Under the pieces are notes generated by a model. The model did not search any database and was not told the DNA's origin. It was given only the letters and a program-made list of their open reading frames with translations. Positions 23,360-31,133 of a DNA stretch of 33,354 bases are shown piece after piece (the stretch's first letter is position 1; each line of letters begins with the position of its first letter). A program made the position numbers and the translations under genes. Source of the stretch: Chthoniobacterales bacterium (GTDB taxonomy: Bacteria; Verrucomicrobiota; Verrucomicrobiia; Chthoniobacterales; UBA6821); the NCBI GenBank assembly GCA_026461395.1, contig JAPJNA010000078.1, positions 1-33,354 of the forward strand, given 5' to 3'.

Positions 23360-24230
23360 GCCCGAGCTCCAGCGAGAGATCGGCATTCGGAGCCGAATGG
23401 GTGAGAGCTCCTACGGAGATGCGATCCACGCCCGTATCGGCAATGGCCCTTAGCGTCTCCAAGGTGATGCCTCCGCTGGCCTCGAGAAGCACGCCGGGGG
23501 AGAGGTTATTTCTGAGGGCTACAGCCTTTCGCATCATGCCTGTGTCCATGTTATCGAGCAGGATCACATCGATCCCCTTCATGCCGAGCAGGCTCTCCGT
23601 TTGGTCCAATGTGTCGGCCTCGATCTCAATCGGAAGGCCGGGATGCTCGCCGCGAAGTTTGGAGATGACTCCGGGCAGCGCCTCCAAGGAGCCGAGTGCG
23701 GCGAGATGGTTGTCCTTGACCAGTACGGCATCGTACAGGCCCATCCGGTGATTGGTGCAACCGCCGGCCTTAACGGCCTGCTTCTCGAGCAGTCGCCAGC
23801 CGGGTGTCGTCTTCCGGGTGTCGAGAAGGGTCACCTTACTTTCTTTCACCACATCGGCATAGCATCTGGAAAGCGTCGCCACACCGCAGAGTCGCCCCAG
23901 GAAATTCAGGGCCGTCCGTTCTCCTGACAGGATTGAGCGGGTGGAGCCCTTCAACTCCATCAGCGAATCTCCTTTGGCCAACCGGTCCCCCTCGGCGCAG
24001 CAAAGAGTCACTTCAAGTTGAGAATCTATTTGTCGGAAGACTTCCGTCGCGGTCAAGAGCCCCGAGGCGACACACTCCTCGCGTGCGACGATCCGGGCTA
24101 GTGAGACGGACTCTGCAGGAATAAAAGCCTGTGAGGTGATGTCGCCGTGCTCTCCCAGATCCTCTGTCAGTGCTAGGTTTATCAGGTTGAGATCGCCGCG
24201 AAGGCCGGATTCAGAATACCCGGAGATCAT
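23349..24230 (-). CDS. nadC: Nicotinate-nucleotide pyrophosphorylase (quinolinate phosphoribosyltransferase)
   Basis: Makes nicotinate mononucleotide from quinolinate and PRPP, in de novo NAD synthesis. The 293-residue product has ALTEDLGEHGDITSQAF, the phosphoribosyl site DTRKTTPG (137-144), GGCTNHRMGLYDAVLVKDNH (156-175), IEIEADTLDQ, DVILLDNMD and LLEASGGITLETLRAIADTGV, ending in an ISVGALTHS motif. All are canonical. nadA and nadB are not in the window. It starts 24 bases after rnd and overlaps birA, so it belongs to the nuoB-nuoC-rnd-nadC-birA run. Confidence 0.97.
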   Translation of the reverse strand: MISGYSESGLRGDLNLINLALTEDLGEHGDITSQAFIPAESVSLARIVAREECVASGLLTATEVFRQIDSQLEVTLCCAEGDRLAKGDSLMELKGSTRSILSGERTALNFLGRLCGVATLSRCYADVVKESKVTLLDTRKTTPGWRLLEKQAVKAGGCTNHRMGLYDAVLVKDNHLAALGSLEALPGVISKLRGEHPGLPIEIEADTLDQTESLLGMKGIDVILLDNMDTGMMRKAVALRNNLSPGVLLEASGGITLETLRAIADTGVDRISVGALTHSAPNADLSLELGHAA

Positions 24231-24254
24231 TGGAGTTTGGCTTTTGACTTTCGT

Positions 24255-25370
24255 CTACAGGAGATTGGGTTGGATGGGCTCCGGAGCCTTTTCATGTGAG
24301 GCTGGCAGCTTGAGCAGAGCGCGCTGCCACGGCAGGAGAATGGCCGCCGAGGGATCCGCCGCCACGGCTTCAAGGGCTGCCTTCGGGGCGATGATAGAGG
24401 GATCGAGATCAACATCGCGCGCCACCTTATCGCGAAAATCACGCAGATGATTAAACCTGTCGATCTGCTCCTTCGAGACGCGGGTGCGAACACCGCGTAT
24501 CACCTTGGGCCATTCGGATTCGGGCAGAGCCAGCGCCGCCTCGAGGGTCTCCTCCATTCGATCGGCGCGGGGCTGCGGGATGCGGGGACGTGAAAATCCG
24601 CTTCCTCTGGAGGCGTCGTCCGCGAGTCGGAGCAGACTGTCATTGGAGAGAACATGAAAGGCAGGTCGATCCCACTGCCTGGCCTCGGAATCCCGCCAGT
24701 GCCAGAGAGCTTTTAGGATCGCCCAGCCCCGCTGAGAGAGAGCAGCGTAGCCAGTGATGCGCCAGAGATTCTCCTCGTCGCGCAAGCGGGTTTCACGCGT
24801 TCCCCTAACCATCCGATCACGCGACTGCTCATACCACTCGGTACGGTTGAGCTCTTTGAGGCGGTCGGCGAGGATGCTGGCCAGCTGCGAAAGAAAACGT
24901 ACATCGTTCAAGGCATACTCTGCCATCTGGTCGGAGAGAGGGCGCTGTGCCCAGTTCGCCTTGCGCGAGGCCTTCGAGAGGGTGATTCCAAAATACTTTT
25001 CCACGAGTCCTGCCAAACCTAGCTGAGGTTCACCGCAAATCCTGGCCGCGATCATGGTGTCAAAGATGTTTTTATCGGGGAAGTCGCCGGACCGGCGAAG
25101 CAGTCGCAGGTCGTAGTCGGCATCGTGGAAAATCACCATCTTCCCCTCGAGGGCCTTGAAAAACTCCTCTAGCGGCAGACCGGCCAGAGGATCGATGAGT
25201 TTCAGATCTTCGGCCCAGCCACTCTGGGGCTCCTGACCCCAGCCGCTCTGGATCAGGCAGAGCTTCTCAAAATAGCAATGAAGGCTGTCGGCCTCGGTAT
25301 CGAGAGCGACCTCCTGCTGCCCGGAAAGGCCCGAGAGGTAATCCCGGAAGGCGGATTCCCCTGCGATCAA
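24255..25370 (-). CDS. rnd: Ribonuclease D (DEDDy 3'-5' exoribonuclease with HRDC domain)
   Basis: Trims 3' ends of tRNA precursors and other RNAs. The 371-residue protein has the DEDDy exonuclease motifs: Asp24 and Glu26 in ALDTEAD, Asp87 in FHDADYDLRLL, and Tyr152-xxx-Asp156 in EYALNDVRFL. An HRDC region follows from about residue 205 (NLWRITGYAALSQRGWAILKAL in parts). The only plausible start is a TTG at 25370 that overlaps the nuoC stop by four bases (TTGA), a form of translational coupling. It sits between nuoC and nadC on the same strand. The N-terminal length before the first catalytic Asp fits the family, so the TTG is credible. Confidence 0.92.
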   Translation of the reverse strand: MIAGESAFRDYLSGLSGQQEVALDTEADSLHCYFEKLCLIQSGWGQEPQSGWAEDLKLIDPLAGLPLEEFFKALEGKMVIFHDADYDLRLLRRSGDFPDKNIFDTMIAARICGEPQLGLAGLVEKYFGITLSKASRKANWAQRPLSDQMAEYALNDVRFLSQLASILADRLKELNRTEWYEQSRDRMVRGTRETRLRDEENLWRITGYAALSQRGWAILKALWHWRDSEARQWDRPAFHVLSNDSLLRLADDASRGSGFSRPRIPQPRADRMEETLEAALALPESEWPKVIRGVRTRVSKEQIDRFNHLRDFRDKVARDVDLDPSIIAPKAALEAVAADPSAAILLPWQRALLKLPASHEKAPEPIQPNLL

Positions 25371-25975
25371 GGCTCCGCGATGAAAGTGGCCGTCGTCGGA
25401 ATCTCTCCGGCGTGGCGGGCACGGGGCTCGCGCACCTCGGTGTTGCCCTCGGTGGGAATAGTGACGAAGGGACCTCCGGCAAGCGGGGCAACCTCCGTGA
25501 AGGCAACATCAGGGACATCTGTAGGGATACCCTCAAGAGGGAATTCCTTGCGGAGCGGATGATAGGGATAACCCTCCCACATGAGGATGCGTCGGAGATC
25601 CGGATGATTGCGGAATTTGATCCCCATCATGTCCCAGACCTCGCGTTCGTGCCAGTTGGCGGTCGGCCAGATATCTGTCACGGAGTCGATCTCCGGCTCA
25701 TCCTCCGAGAGGCTGCTCTTCAGTCGCAGGTGGGTTTTCTTAGCGATGGAGTAGAGCCCGTAGACTACCTGGAAGCGGGGATGGCTACCGGCATGATCGA
25801 CGCTGCAGATATCGAGCAGCATGTCGAATCCGAGCGTGTCGCGGCAGAAGAGGGCAACCTCATGGATTCGGCTTGCATGCACGGAAAGAGTCGTCTCGCC
25901 GCGGAATTCCTTCCGATCAAAGACGTCGGGGGAGAAAGTCTCCTCGATTCTGGTTGCTTCTGAGGCTGCGCTCAT
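25367..25975 (-). CDS. nuoC: NADH-quinone oxidoreductase subunit C
   Basis: Peripheral-arm 30-kDa subunit of respiratory complex I, on the cytoplasmic side. The 202-residue product carries the family signature [20 protein letters not shown], then [20 protein letters not shown]. It is not fused with NuoD, unlike the E. coli protein. Its ATG overlaps the nuoB stop by four bases (ATGA) and its stop overlaps the rnd start. After residue 150 there is an extra tail of about 45 residues, Pro-, Thr- and Glu-rich, ending [11 protein letters not shown]. nuoD does not follow here; rnd does. Confidence 0.95.
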   Translation of the reverse strand: MSAASEATRIEETFSPDVFDRKEFRGETTLSVHASRIHEVALFCRDTLGFDMLLDICSVDHAGSHPRFQVVYGLYSIAKKTHLRLKSSLSEDEPEIDSVTDIWPTANWHEREVWDMMGIKFRNHPDLRRILMWEGYPYHPLRKEFPLEGIPTDVPDVAFTEVAPLAGGPFVTIPTEGNTEVREPRARHAGEIPTTATFIAEP

Positions 25976-26535
25976 CGCAGGGACTGGAGGAGGGCCCTTT
26001 TCTGATCGAGCACTGAATGCTCACTCATCAGCTTGTTCTGAAGCTTCATCAGACCGTCCAGCAAGGCCTCGGGGCGGGGGGGACAACCCGAGACGTAAAC
26101 GTCGACGGGAATGATCTGGTCGACACCTTGGAGGGTCGCGTAGCTACGGTACATGCCGCCGGATGAGGCGCAGGCACCCATCGCGATCACCCACTTGGGT
26201 TCGGGCATCTGCTCGTAGATGCGCTTTACGGAGAGGGCCATCTTGTAAGTGACGGTGCCGGCGACGATCATCACGTCGGACTGGCGGGGCGAGAAGCGCA
26301 TGACCTCGGCTCCGAAGCGAGCGATATCAAAGCGTGCGGAAGAGGCGGCCATGAGTTCGATTGCGCAGCAGGCGAGGCCCATTGGCATAGGCCAGAGAGA
26401 GTTTTTGCGCATCCAGTTGATGGCGGCATCCAGCTTGGTGATGATGACATTCCCTTCGATCTTGGAATCAAACGCCATGGGCGTCGAAACCGGCGTTGCA
26501 TGGGGATGCATGGTGGGTAGAGTTCCCGTGGACAT
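25972..26535 (-). CDS. nuoB: NADH-quinone oxidoreductase subunit B (cluster N2 subunit)
   Basis: Holds iron-sulfur cluster N2, the last electron carrier before quinone, in complex I. The 187-residue product has all four ligands: the tandem Cys56-Cys57 in MGLACCAIE, Cys122 in MGACASSGG and Cys151 in [12 protein letters not shown] chose the ATG at 26535; a TTG 36 bases earlier gives an extra [12 protein letters not shown]-like start with no homology. It is the first gene of the nuoB-nuoC-rnd-nadC-birA run. nuoA, which normally precedes it, is absent; upstream is a decayed Fic/VbhA pair. The other nuo genes must lie elsewhere. Confidence 0.96.
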   Translation of the reverse strand: MSTGTLPTMHPHATPVSTPMAFDSKIEGNVIITKLDAAINWMRKNSLWPMPMGLACCAIELMAASSARFDIARFGAEVMRFSPRQSDVMIVAGTVTYKMALSVKRIYEQMPEPKWVIAMGACASSGGMYRSYATLQGVDQIIPVDVYVSGCPPRPEALLDGLMKLQNKLMSEHSVLDQKRALLQSLR

Positions 26536-26647
26536 AGAGGAGGAGCCTATAAGAGAGGGAAGCCAGAACAAGTGAAAAGGATCATGCGGCCCTTGAAGTC
26601 AACGCAAGTTGCTTTCCAAGAGCAGTTTACACCATATAATGGGTTCT

Positions 26648-26824
26648 TTAGGGAGTAGGGGAGGCAGGGAAGAGGAACAATAATGAATCTGGAATTGCTT
26701 GGTTGGCCGTTGATTGCCTCACCGCCAAGTCATCGCCGTCGGTGATCCCCCACTTGTTTCTCAGGACACTGCTTCCGGGCCACGCATAGGGATCCGGAAG
26801 ACCCTCCGGACCATAAGCCGCCAT
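26648..26824 (-). pseudogene. Truncated Fic-family AMP-transferase toxin, N-terminal remnant
   Basis: A 58-codon frame begins MAAYGPEGLPDPYAWPGSSV and continues LRNKWGITDGDDL. This matches the start of many Fic proteins (DPY..PGT.VLRNKLGI.D...L). After about residue 38 the homology stops and the frame soon ends (TAA at 26648). The catalytic HPFxxGNGR motif is absent, and the 112 bases left before nuoB could not hold it. Its ATG overlaps the stop of the VbhA-like gene by one base (TGATG), the classic antitoxin-toxin order. So this looks like a Fic toxin gene that lost its 3' part, probably by deletion next to nuoB. The product would be inactive. Confidence 0.7.
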
Positions 26825-27048
26825 CACGCGCCAACGAGCCCGTGGGACCTCGACTTCTTGGCCAGGATCCGGGCTTCCCGATTGATTCGGGCGATGGCTT
26901 GGGATCGCGTGATGCGCCCCGAAATAAACTGCGAGTCCAGCTCACGGTCGAGTTTTGTGGGCTTGTAACCTTCCAATGCCACGATCGCATTGGAACGACG
27001 GATCGAGGATTTCCTCTTTTGCCGCGATTTTACCCGCTGTTTTTGCAA
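26824..27048 (-). CDS. VbhA-like antitoxin, partner of the truncated Fic gene
   Basis: A 74-residue basic protein. Residues 20-54 (NAIVALEGYKP, then LDRELDSQFISGRITRSQAIARI) fit the antitoxin VbhA domain pattern, in which a helix with an [S/T]xxxEG motif blocks the ATP site of Fic. The EG is present (LEG, 25-27), but the position four before the Glu is Ile, not Ser or Thr. A Lys/Arg-rich start (KQRVKSRQKRK) and end flank the domain. The only start is TTG; no in-frame ATG exists. It directly precedes the Fic fragment with a one-base overlap. With no toxin left, it is probably a relic, though it may still inhibit another Fic protein. Confidence 0.6.
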   Translation of the reverse strand: MQKQRVKSRQKRKSSIRRSNAIVALEGYKPTKLDRELDSQFISGRITRSQAIARINREARILAKKSRSHGLVGA

Positions 27049-27160
27049 TCGCGATCATTGATCGATTCTAAGCCGTATGAGAGGAAACAGCAAGGCAGCT
27101 CCTCGTTCCCTCACCTGGAGTAGATACTCCCGTGGCTAATACAGAGTGGCGCATCTCAGT

Positions 27161-27242
27161 TCTCTGCCTCAGCGCCCTTGCGTCCGCCGCGTGAAATTCG
27201 CAGACGTCCCCGCCTCTGACCTAACAGCTTTCAACCTAAACC
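27161..27242. repeat. Dispersed repeats in the spacer downstream of mnmE
   Basis: Two dispersed motifs lie side by side. At 27161-27185, in reverse complement, GGACGCAAGGGCGCTGAGG repeats the element at 9743-9766. At 27221-27242, CTAACAGCTTTCAACCTAAA repeats CTAACAGCCTTCAGCCTAAA of 11884-11903. The 218-base spacer holds no supported gene. Confidence 0.6.
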
Positions 27243-27266
27243 GCTAACAGTCTCCTCCGCCTCCCC

Positions 27267-28634
27267 CTACTTCCCGATGCAGAAACTACTGAAGATTTTT
27301 CCCAGAATCTCCTCTGTCCCAGCCTCCCCCACCACTTCTCCGACAGCTCCCAAGGCAGAGCGTAGTTCTACAGCCACGAGTTCCGGAGGATCCCCTGCTC
27401 CCAGAAGGTCCATGGCAGCTCCCAAACTTAAGGAAGCACGCTTGAGGCAGTCCTGATGGCGGGCATTGATTGCGGCGCCATCCTGAGCAGTCTCCCCATG
27501 CACGCCTTTATCACCTTTCTTCCCTTTCGAGTGTCCCGTGACTTTCGAGATGATCGTTTGAATCAGGCTATCGATTCCCTCACCGGTACGGCAGGAGATG
27601 ACAATTCCTCCTGGCAATGTGGCGCGATCTGCCAGCAAATCCCTCTTGTTGTAGACCAGGATTTCATCATCGAAAAGTGGCGCGGGGATTGTTGCCGCAT
27701 CCGAGAGAAGGGAGGCATCGACGAGATGAATGCGGAGATCGGCCTGCTCTGCCGCATGCCTTGCGCGCCTCACTCCCTCTTGCTCCACCGCGTCGACTGT
27801 TTCCCGGAGTCCGGCCGTGTCGATAACGCGGAAGGGATAGCCACCGAGGCTTGCCTTCTCCTCAATCGTGTCGCGGGTGGTGCCCGGTGCCTCGTTCACG
27901 ATAGCCCGCTCAGCTCCAAGTAGACGGTTGAGCAGGCTCGATTTGCCTGCATTTGGTGCACCACAGAGGGCCAAGGTGATGCCTTCACGAAGAAGGCGTC
28001 CCTTATCGGCTGTGGCAAGCAGATTGGCAAGGCGCTCGGCGATTCTTTGCATCCGGCGCCGCAACGCCACACCACTCTCCGGATCGATTCCCTCTTCGGG
28101 AAAGTCGATGAAGGCCTCCAGATGAGCCACGCATTCCAGGAGTTCCCCTCGTAGTGCTTGGATCTCCTGGCCGAGTCGGCCCTCCAGCTGTGCCGTCGCA
28201 GCTCGCGCTGCCCTCGGCGTTCCCGCGCTGATAAGGTCCATCACCGCCTCCGCCTGAGTCAGATCGAGCTTTCCGTTGAGGAAGGCTCGCTCTGTGAACT
28301 CACCGGGCCTGGCCATCCGCGCCCCAGCTTCAAGCGCTGCGGCCAAAACGCGCGAGGCGACAAGTGATCCTCCGTGTCCGCTGATCTCGACAAGATCCTC
28401 GCCGGTGTAGCTGCGAGGGTTGCGGAAGACCGTGAGCAGCACCTCGTCGATGACCTCGCCATGGGAATCAATGATTCTGCCGAAGGCCACCTGCCTCTCT
28501 TCCATCGCGGTAGGAGACTTAGCAGCGCGGAAGACCGTGTCGGCCACTACCAGTGCCCCGGGTCCGCTCATCCGGATGACTGCAAGGGCCCCCTCGCCGG
28601 GAGGTGTGGCCAGCGCGGCGATGGTCTCTTGCAC
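27267..28634 (-). CDS. mnmE: tRNA uridine-5-carboxymethylaminomethyl modification GTPase
   Basis: With MnmG (not in the window), MnmE modifies the wobble uridine of several tRNAs. The 455-residue product has the N-terminal folate-binding domain (ETIAALATPPGEGALAVIRMSG in parts), a helical domain, and an inserted GTPase domain with G1 GAPNAGKS (225-232), GTTRD (251-255), DTAG (272-275) and NKRD (329-332). It ends in FCIGK with the conserved cysteine Cys452. A Lys/Gly-rich insert, SKGKKGDKG, lies after the GTPase domain. The start is GTG; it lies two bases after the hisC stop, so translation is likely coupled. Length and motifs are canonical. Confidence 0.97.
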   Translation of the reverse strand: MQETIAALATPPGEGALAVIRMSGPGALVVADTVFRAAKSPTAMEERQVAFGRIIDSHGEVIDEVLLTVFRNPRSYTGEDLVEISGHGGSLVASRVLAAALEAGARMARPGEFTERAFLNGKLDLTQAEAVMDLISAGTPRAARAATAQLEGRLGQEIQALRGELLECVAHLEAFIDFPEEGIDPESGVALRRRMQRIAERLANLLATADKGRLLREGITLALCGAPNAGKSSLLNRLLGAERAIVNEAPGTTRDTIEEKASLGGYPFRVIDTAGLRETVDAVEQEGVRRARHAAEQADLRIHLVDASLLSDAATIPAPLFDDEILVYNKRDLLADRATLPGGIVISCRTGEGIDSLIQTIISKVTGHSKGKKGDKGVHGETAQDGAAINARHQDCLKRASLSLGAAMDLLGAGDPPELVAVELRSALGAVGEVVGEAGTEEILGKIFSSFCIGK

Positions 28635-28636
28635 GG

Positions 28637-29746
28637 TTACTTTTTGAGAACCTCTCTTAGCTCCTCAATGCAACGGCGGTTCTGGTCCATGGTGCCGACG
28701 GAGATGCGGATCCACTCGGGAAGGCCGTAGCTTCCCATGGCCCGGAGGATGATCCCCTTACGAAGCATGGCCTGGAAGACCGCATTGCCATCGCCGACCT
28801 TAACGAGGACGAAGTTGGCAACGCTGGGAACATATTCGAGGCCTATGGCAGCAAACGCTGTTTCCAGATACTCGCGGCCCTCATGCGTGAGTTCGCGGGT
28901 CTTCCTCATGTGCTCCTCGTCGAGAAGGCCGGCAAGCGCGCCCGCCTGAGCGATACCGTTTGCATTGAAGGGCTGGCGGGTGCGCTGCAGGACGGCGGCC
29001 AACTCGGGAGTGGTGATGCCGTAGCCGATCCGGAGATTGGCTAGCCCCATGATCTTGGAAAAGGTTCGCATCACGACGACATTCCGGCCCTCACGGACAT
29101 ACGGCAGGACATCGGGAGCAACCTTCTCGTCGAGGAACTCGTGGTAGGCCTCGTCGAAGACGACCAGAACATGATCGGGAACCTTCGCCATGAAGCGGTC
29201 GATCGCCTCCTGGCCGACCATGGTGCCGGTGGGATTGTTTGGATTGGCGATGAAGACGGTGCGGGTCTTCGGCGTGATGGCCGCTAACATGGCGTCGAGA
29301 TCGGCCGTGTATCCGGGGTCGGGAACCTCGACCGTCTCGGCTCCGAAGAGTTGGGCCATCAGCTTGTAGACCGCGAAGGAATGACGGGCCACCACCACCT
29401 CGTCGCCAGGGCGGAAGAACGCATGACCGATGAACTCGATGATCTCGTTGGAGCCGTTGCCGAGAACGATATTCTCACGGGTCATGCCGAGGCCTAAGCG
29501 ATGGGCAACAGCTCCACGCAGTTCGTAGCCGCCACCGTCTGGGTAGAAATGGGAGCGCTCCAGTGTGCGGCGCATCGCCTCCAGTGCTTTGGGTGAGGGG
29601 CCAAGCGGGTTCTCGTTGGAAGCAAGTTTGATGATCTCCTCTTCACGCAGACCAAGATCGCGGGCCAGCTCCTCGACGGGCTTGCCTGGCTCGTAGACGG
29701 TCAGTTTCAGGATATGCTCATGAGCGGTCTTCCACATGGGCTGCAT
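28637..29746 (-). CDS. hisC: Histidinol-phosphate aminotransferase
   Basis: PLP enzyme that makes histidinol phosphate from imidazole acetol phosphate in histidine synthesis; many relatives also act on aromatic amino acids. The 369-residue protein has KLASNENPLGPSPKAL, YPDGGGYELR, GNGSNEIIEF, NPNNPTGT, VVFDEAYHEF and the PLP lysine Lys231 in RTFSKIMGLANLRIGYG. The C terminus has ILRAMGSYGLPEWIRISVG. ATG at 29746 or at residue 4 are both possible. mnmE follows after two bases. No other his genes are near, so the role is assigned by family only. Confidence 0.93.
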   Translation of the reverse strand: MQPMWKTAHEHILKLTVYEPGKPVEELARDLGLREEEIIKLASNENPLGPSPKALEAMRRTLERSHFYPDGGGYELRGAVAHRLGLGMTRENIVLGNGSNEIIEFIGHAFFRPGDEVVVARHSFAVYKLMAQLFGAETVEVPDPGYTADLDAMLAAITPKTRTVFIANPNNPTGTMVGQEAIDRFMAKVPDHVLVVFDEAYHEFLDEKVAPDVLPYVREGRNVVVMRTFSKIMGLANLRIGYGITTPELAAVLQRTRQPFNANGIAQAGALAGLLDEEHMRKTRELTHEGREYLETAFAAIGLEYVPSVANFVLVKVGDGNAVFQAMLRKGIILRAMGSYGLPEWIRISVGTMDQNRRCIEELREVLKK

Positions 29747-29770
29747 CTTAGTCGGGTAAATGAAAATATG

Positions 29771-29816
29771 GAACTCAGGAACTCAGGTTCCTTGAGGAAG
29801 AGTTCTGTTTTTCTTT
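29771..29816 (+). promoter_or_regulatory. Hairpin plus T-run in the leader of the SDR gene
   Basis: GAACTC (29771-29776) pairs with GAGTTC (29800-29805) and AGGAAC (29777-29782) with GTTCCT (29787-29792), with loop TCAG and a seven-base bulge. TGTTTTTCTTT follows. On the plus strand this looks like an intrinsic terminator, yet it lies upstream of the SDR gene, between divergent genes. It may be an attenuator or just a copy of the dispersed GGAACTCAGGAACTC repeat (also near 22515 and 22670). Confidence 0.5.
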
Positions 29817-29857
29817 AATCTGGAACTTACTGGGAGTCAGGGCCAATCTTTTGAAGA

Positions 29858-30691
29858 GTGAAGACCATTCTTATCACTGGAGCCTCGACGGGATTTGGGC
29901 GTGCCCTGGCCACAGAAGCCCTCAATCGAGGCCATCAGGTCGCTCTGGCTGTTCGTAACCCGGAGAGCGTCGCAGATCTGGTCGCTCAGTATCCTGGCAA
30001 GGCCTTTGCGATCGAATTCGATCTTACCAAACCAGCCGATGCCGAGCTGGCCGTGAAGGAGACCTTGGAGCAGTTCGGCCGACTCGATGTTCTGATCAAT
30101 AACGCTGGCTACGGCCTGCTGGCTGCACTCGAGGAATCAACCGATGAGCAGCTTGCCCGCAACCTCGAGACGAATTTCACGGGACCGTTTCGCCTGATCC
30201 GAGCAGTGCTCCCTGTCATGCGTGCGCAACATAGTGGTCATGTGATCACGATGTCGGCCATCGCGGCCTACGCGAATCATCCCGGATTCGCCGTTTACGG
30301 TGGGGCCAAGGCTGCGCTCGACGCTACTTGTGATGCCGCATCCCAGGAGGCTGCCCCGCTGGGTATCAAGTTTACTCAGGTGATACCAGGCCCCTTCCGC
30401 ACCGATTTCATAGGACGCTCACTCGACCATGGCGCGCGGATTCCCGACTATGAAGGGACGGTCGGCAAATTCGGAGGCTTTCTCTCCAAGATGGATGGCA
30501 AACAACCCGGAGATCCAGCGAAGGCAGCCTCGGCCATCCTAGATCTGCTGGATGCCGAGAAGCCTCCCTCTCGTCTGCTGATCGGTGGTTACGCCCACAC
30601 CATATTCGCCAAAAAACTTGCCTCGATGGAGGCTGAAATGAACGCGTGGAAGGAGAAGGGGCAGTCGACTGATTTCTCAGCAGGAGCTTGA
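29858..30691 (+). CDS. Classical short-chain dehydrogenase/reductase
   Basis: NAD(P)-dependent oxidoreductase, Rossmann fold, 277 residues. It has the cofactor motif TGASTGFG (7-14), NNAGYG (81-86) and the catalytic triad Ser133, Tyr147 and Lys151 (YGGAK). The substrate cannot be read. The start is a GTG; homology begins at once after it (MKTILITGAS), and no in-frame ATG lies upstream. GAAGA just before it is a weak ribosome binding site. It is divergent from hisC and last before the AT-richer accessory tail. Confidence 0.92.
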   Translation: MKTILITGASTGFGRALATEALNRGHQVALAVRNPESVADLVAQYPGKAFAIEFDLTKPADAELAVKETLEQFGRLDVLINNAGYGLLAALEESTDEQLARNLETNFTGPFRLIRAVLPVMRAQHSGHVITMSAIAAYANHPGFAVYGGAKAALDATCDAASQEAAPLGIKFTQVIPGPFRTDFIGRSLDHGARIPDYEGTVGKFGGFLSKMDGKQPGDPAKAASAILDLLDAEKPPSRLLIGGYAHTIFAKKLASMEAEMNAWKEKGQSTDFSAGA

Positions 30692-30932
30692 GAAGCTGGG
30701 ATAAAAGCCCGACAGATTAGCCTGTTGAAGATGTGGGTATAGGAGAGATTGGCGCCACTTTTCAAATCCGCCAGAGCGAGCTATTTACGGAGCCGAATTC
30801 GCTGACTTCCTTGCCGAGCATTGCCGGTTCAATGCTGAGAGGTCAGTGAGGCTCCCTGAGCTTTTCCCTGAGGAGTGGGGGAAGATGCTCAGGAAGAGAG
30901 AAGCACTGAGAATCCTTTAAGGATTTGTAAGG
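30692..30932. other. Spacer with an open frame but no start codon, possible gene remnant
   Basis: This is the first part of a 441-base gap after the SDR gene. On the plus strand a frame is open from 30729 to the TAA at 30918-30920 (63 codons) but has no ATG near its beginning. Its later part reads protein-like (PPERAIYGAEFADFLAEHC; LPELFPEEWGKMLRKREALRIL). I recognise no family. It ends 12 bases before the small repeat ORF, so the two may be remains of one broken gene. Confidence 0.3.
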
Positions 30933-31052
30933 GTGGCCGACTTCAATTACGTAAGTGATGGGACGAGCTACCAAAAGATCGGCGATTTTACCTATGGAAG
31001 CGATGGAACAACCTATCAGCGGATTGGAAATACGATCTACGGCAGCAAATAA
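30933..31052 (+). CDS. Small ORF with YGSDGTxYQxIGN repeats
   Basis: A 39-codon frame, GTG to TAA, encodes two and a half copies of a 14-residue unit: VSDGTSYQKIGDFTY, GSDGTTYQRIGNTIY, GSK. Short proteins and C-terminal tails built from this SDGTSYQ-IGN unit occur in other bacteria, without known function. AAGGA lies about ten bases upstream. An in-frame stop at 30918 rules out a longer N terminus in this frame. It may be a real small protein or the tail of a frameshifted gene. The next 81 bases, to 31133, hold nothing I can name. Confidence 0.5.
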   Translation: MADFNYVSDGTSYQKIGDFTYGSDGTTYQRIGNTIYGSK

Positions 31053-31133
31053 TAGCATCAATGTTCTTCACAGTCAGTAAACTCCCACGCTCCATGACAT
31101 CAGATCAAGGGGTGATAGGGTTACCTTCATCAG

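Noticed and set aside
25412-25963. 183-codon plus-strand frame over nuoC
   Set aside because: Antisense shadow; nuoC carries the 30-kDa subunit signature.
26572-26647. Promoter for nuoB (TTGACT at about 26603 on the minus strand)
   Set aside because: No fitting -10 box lies 16-18 bases away, so I did not list it.
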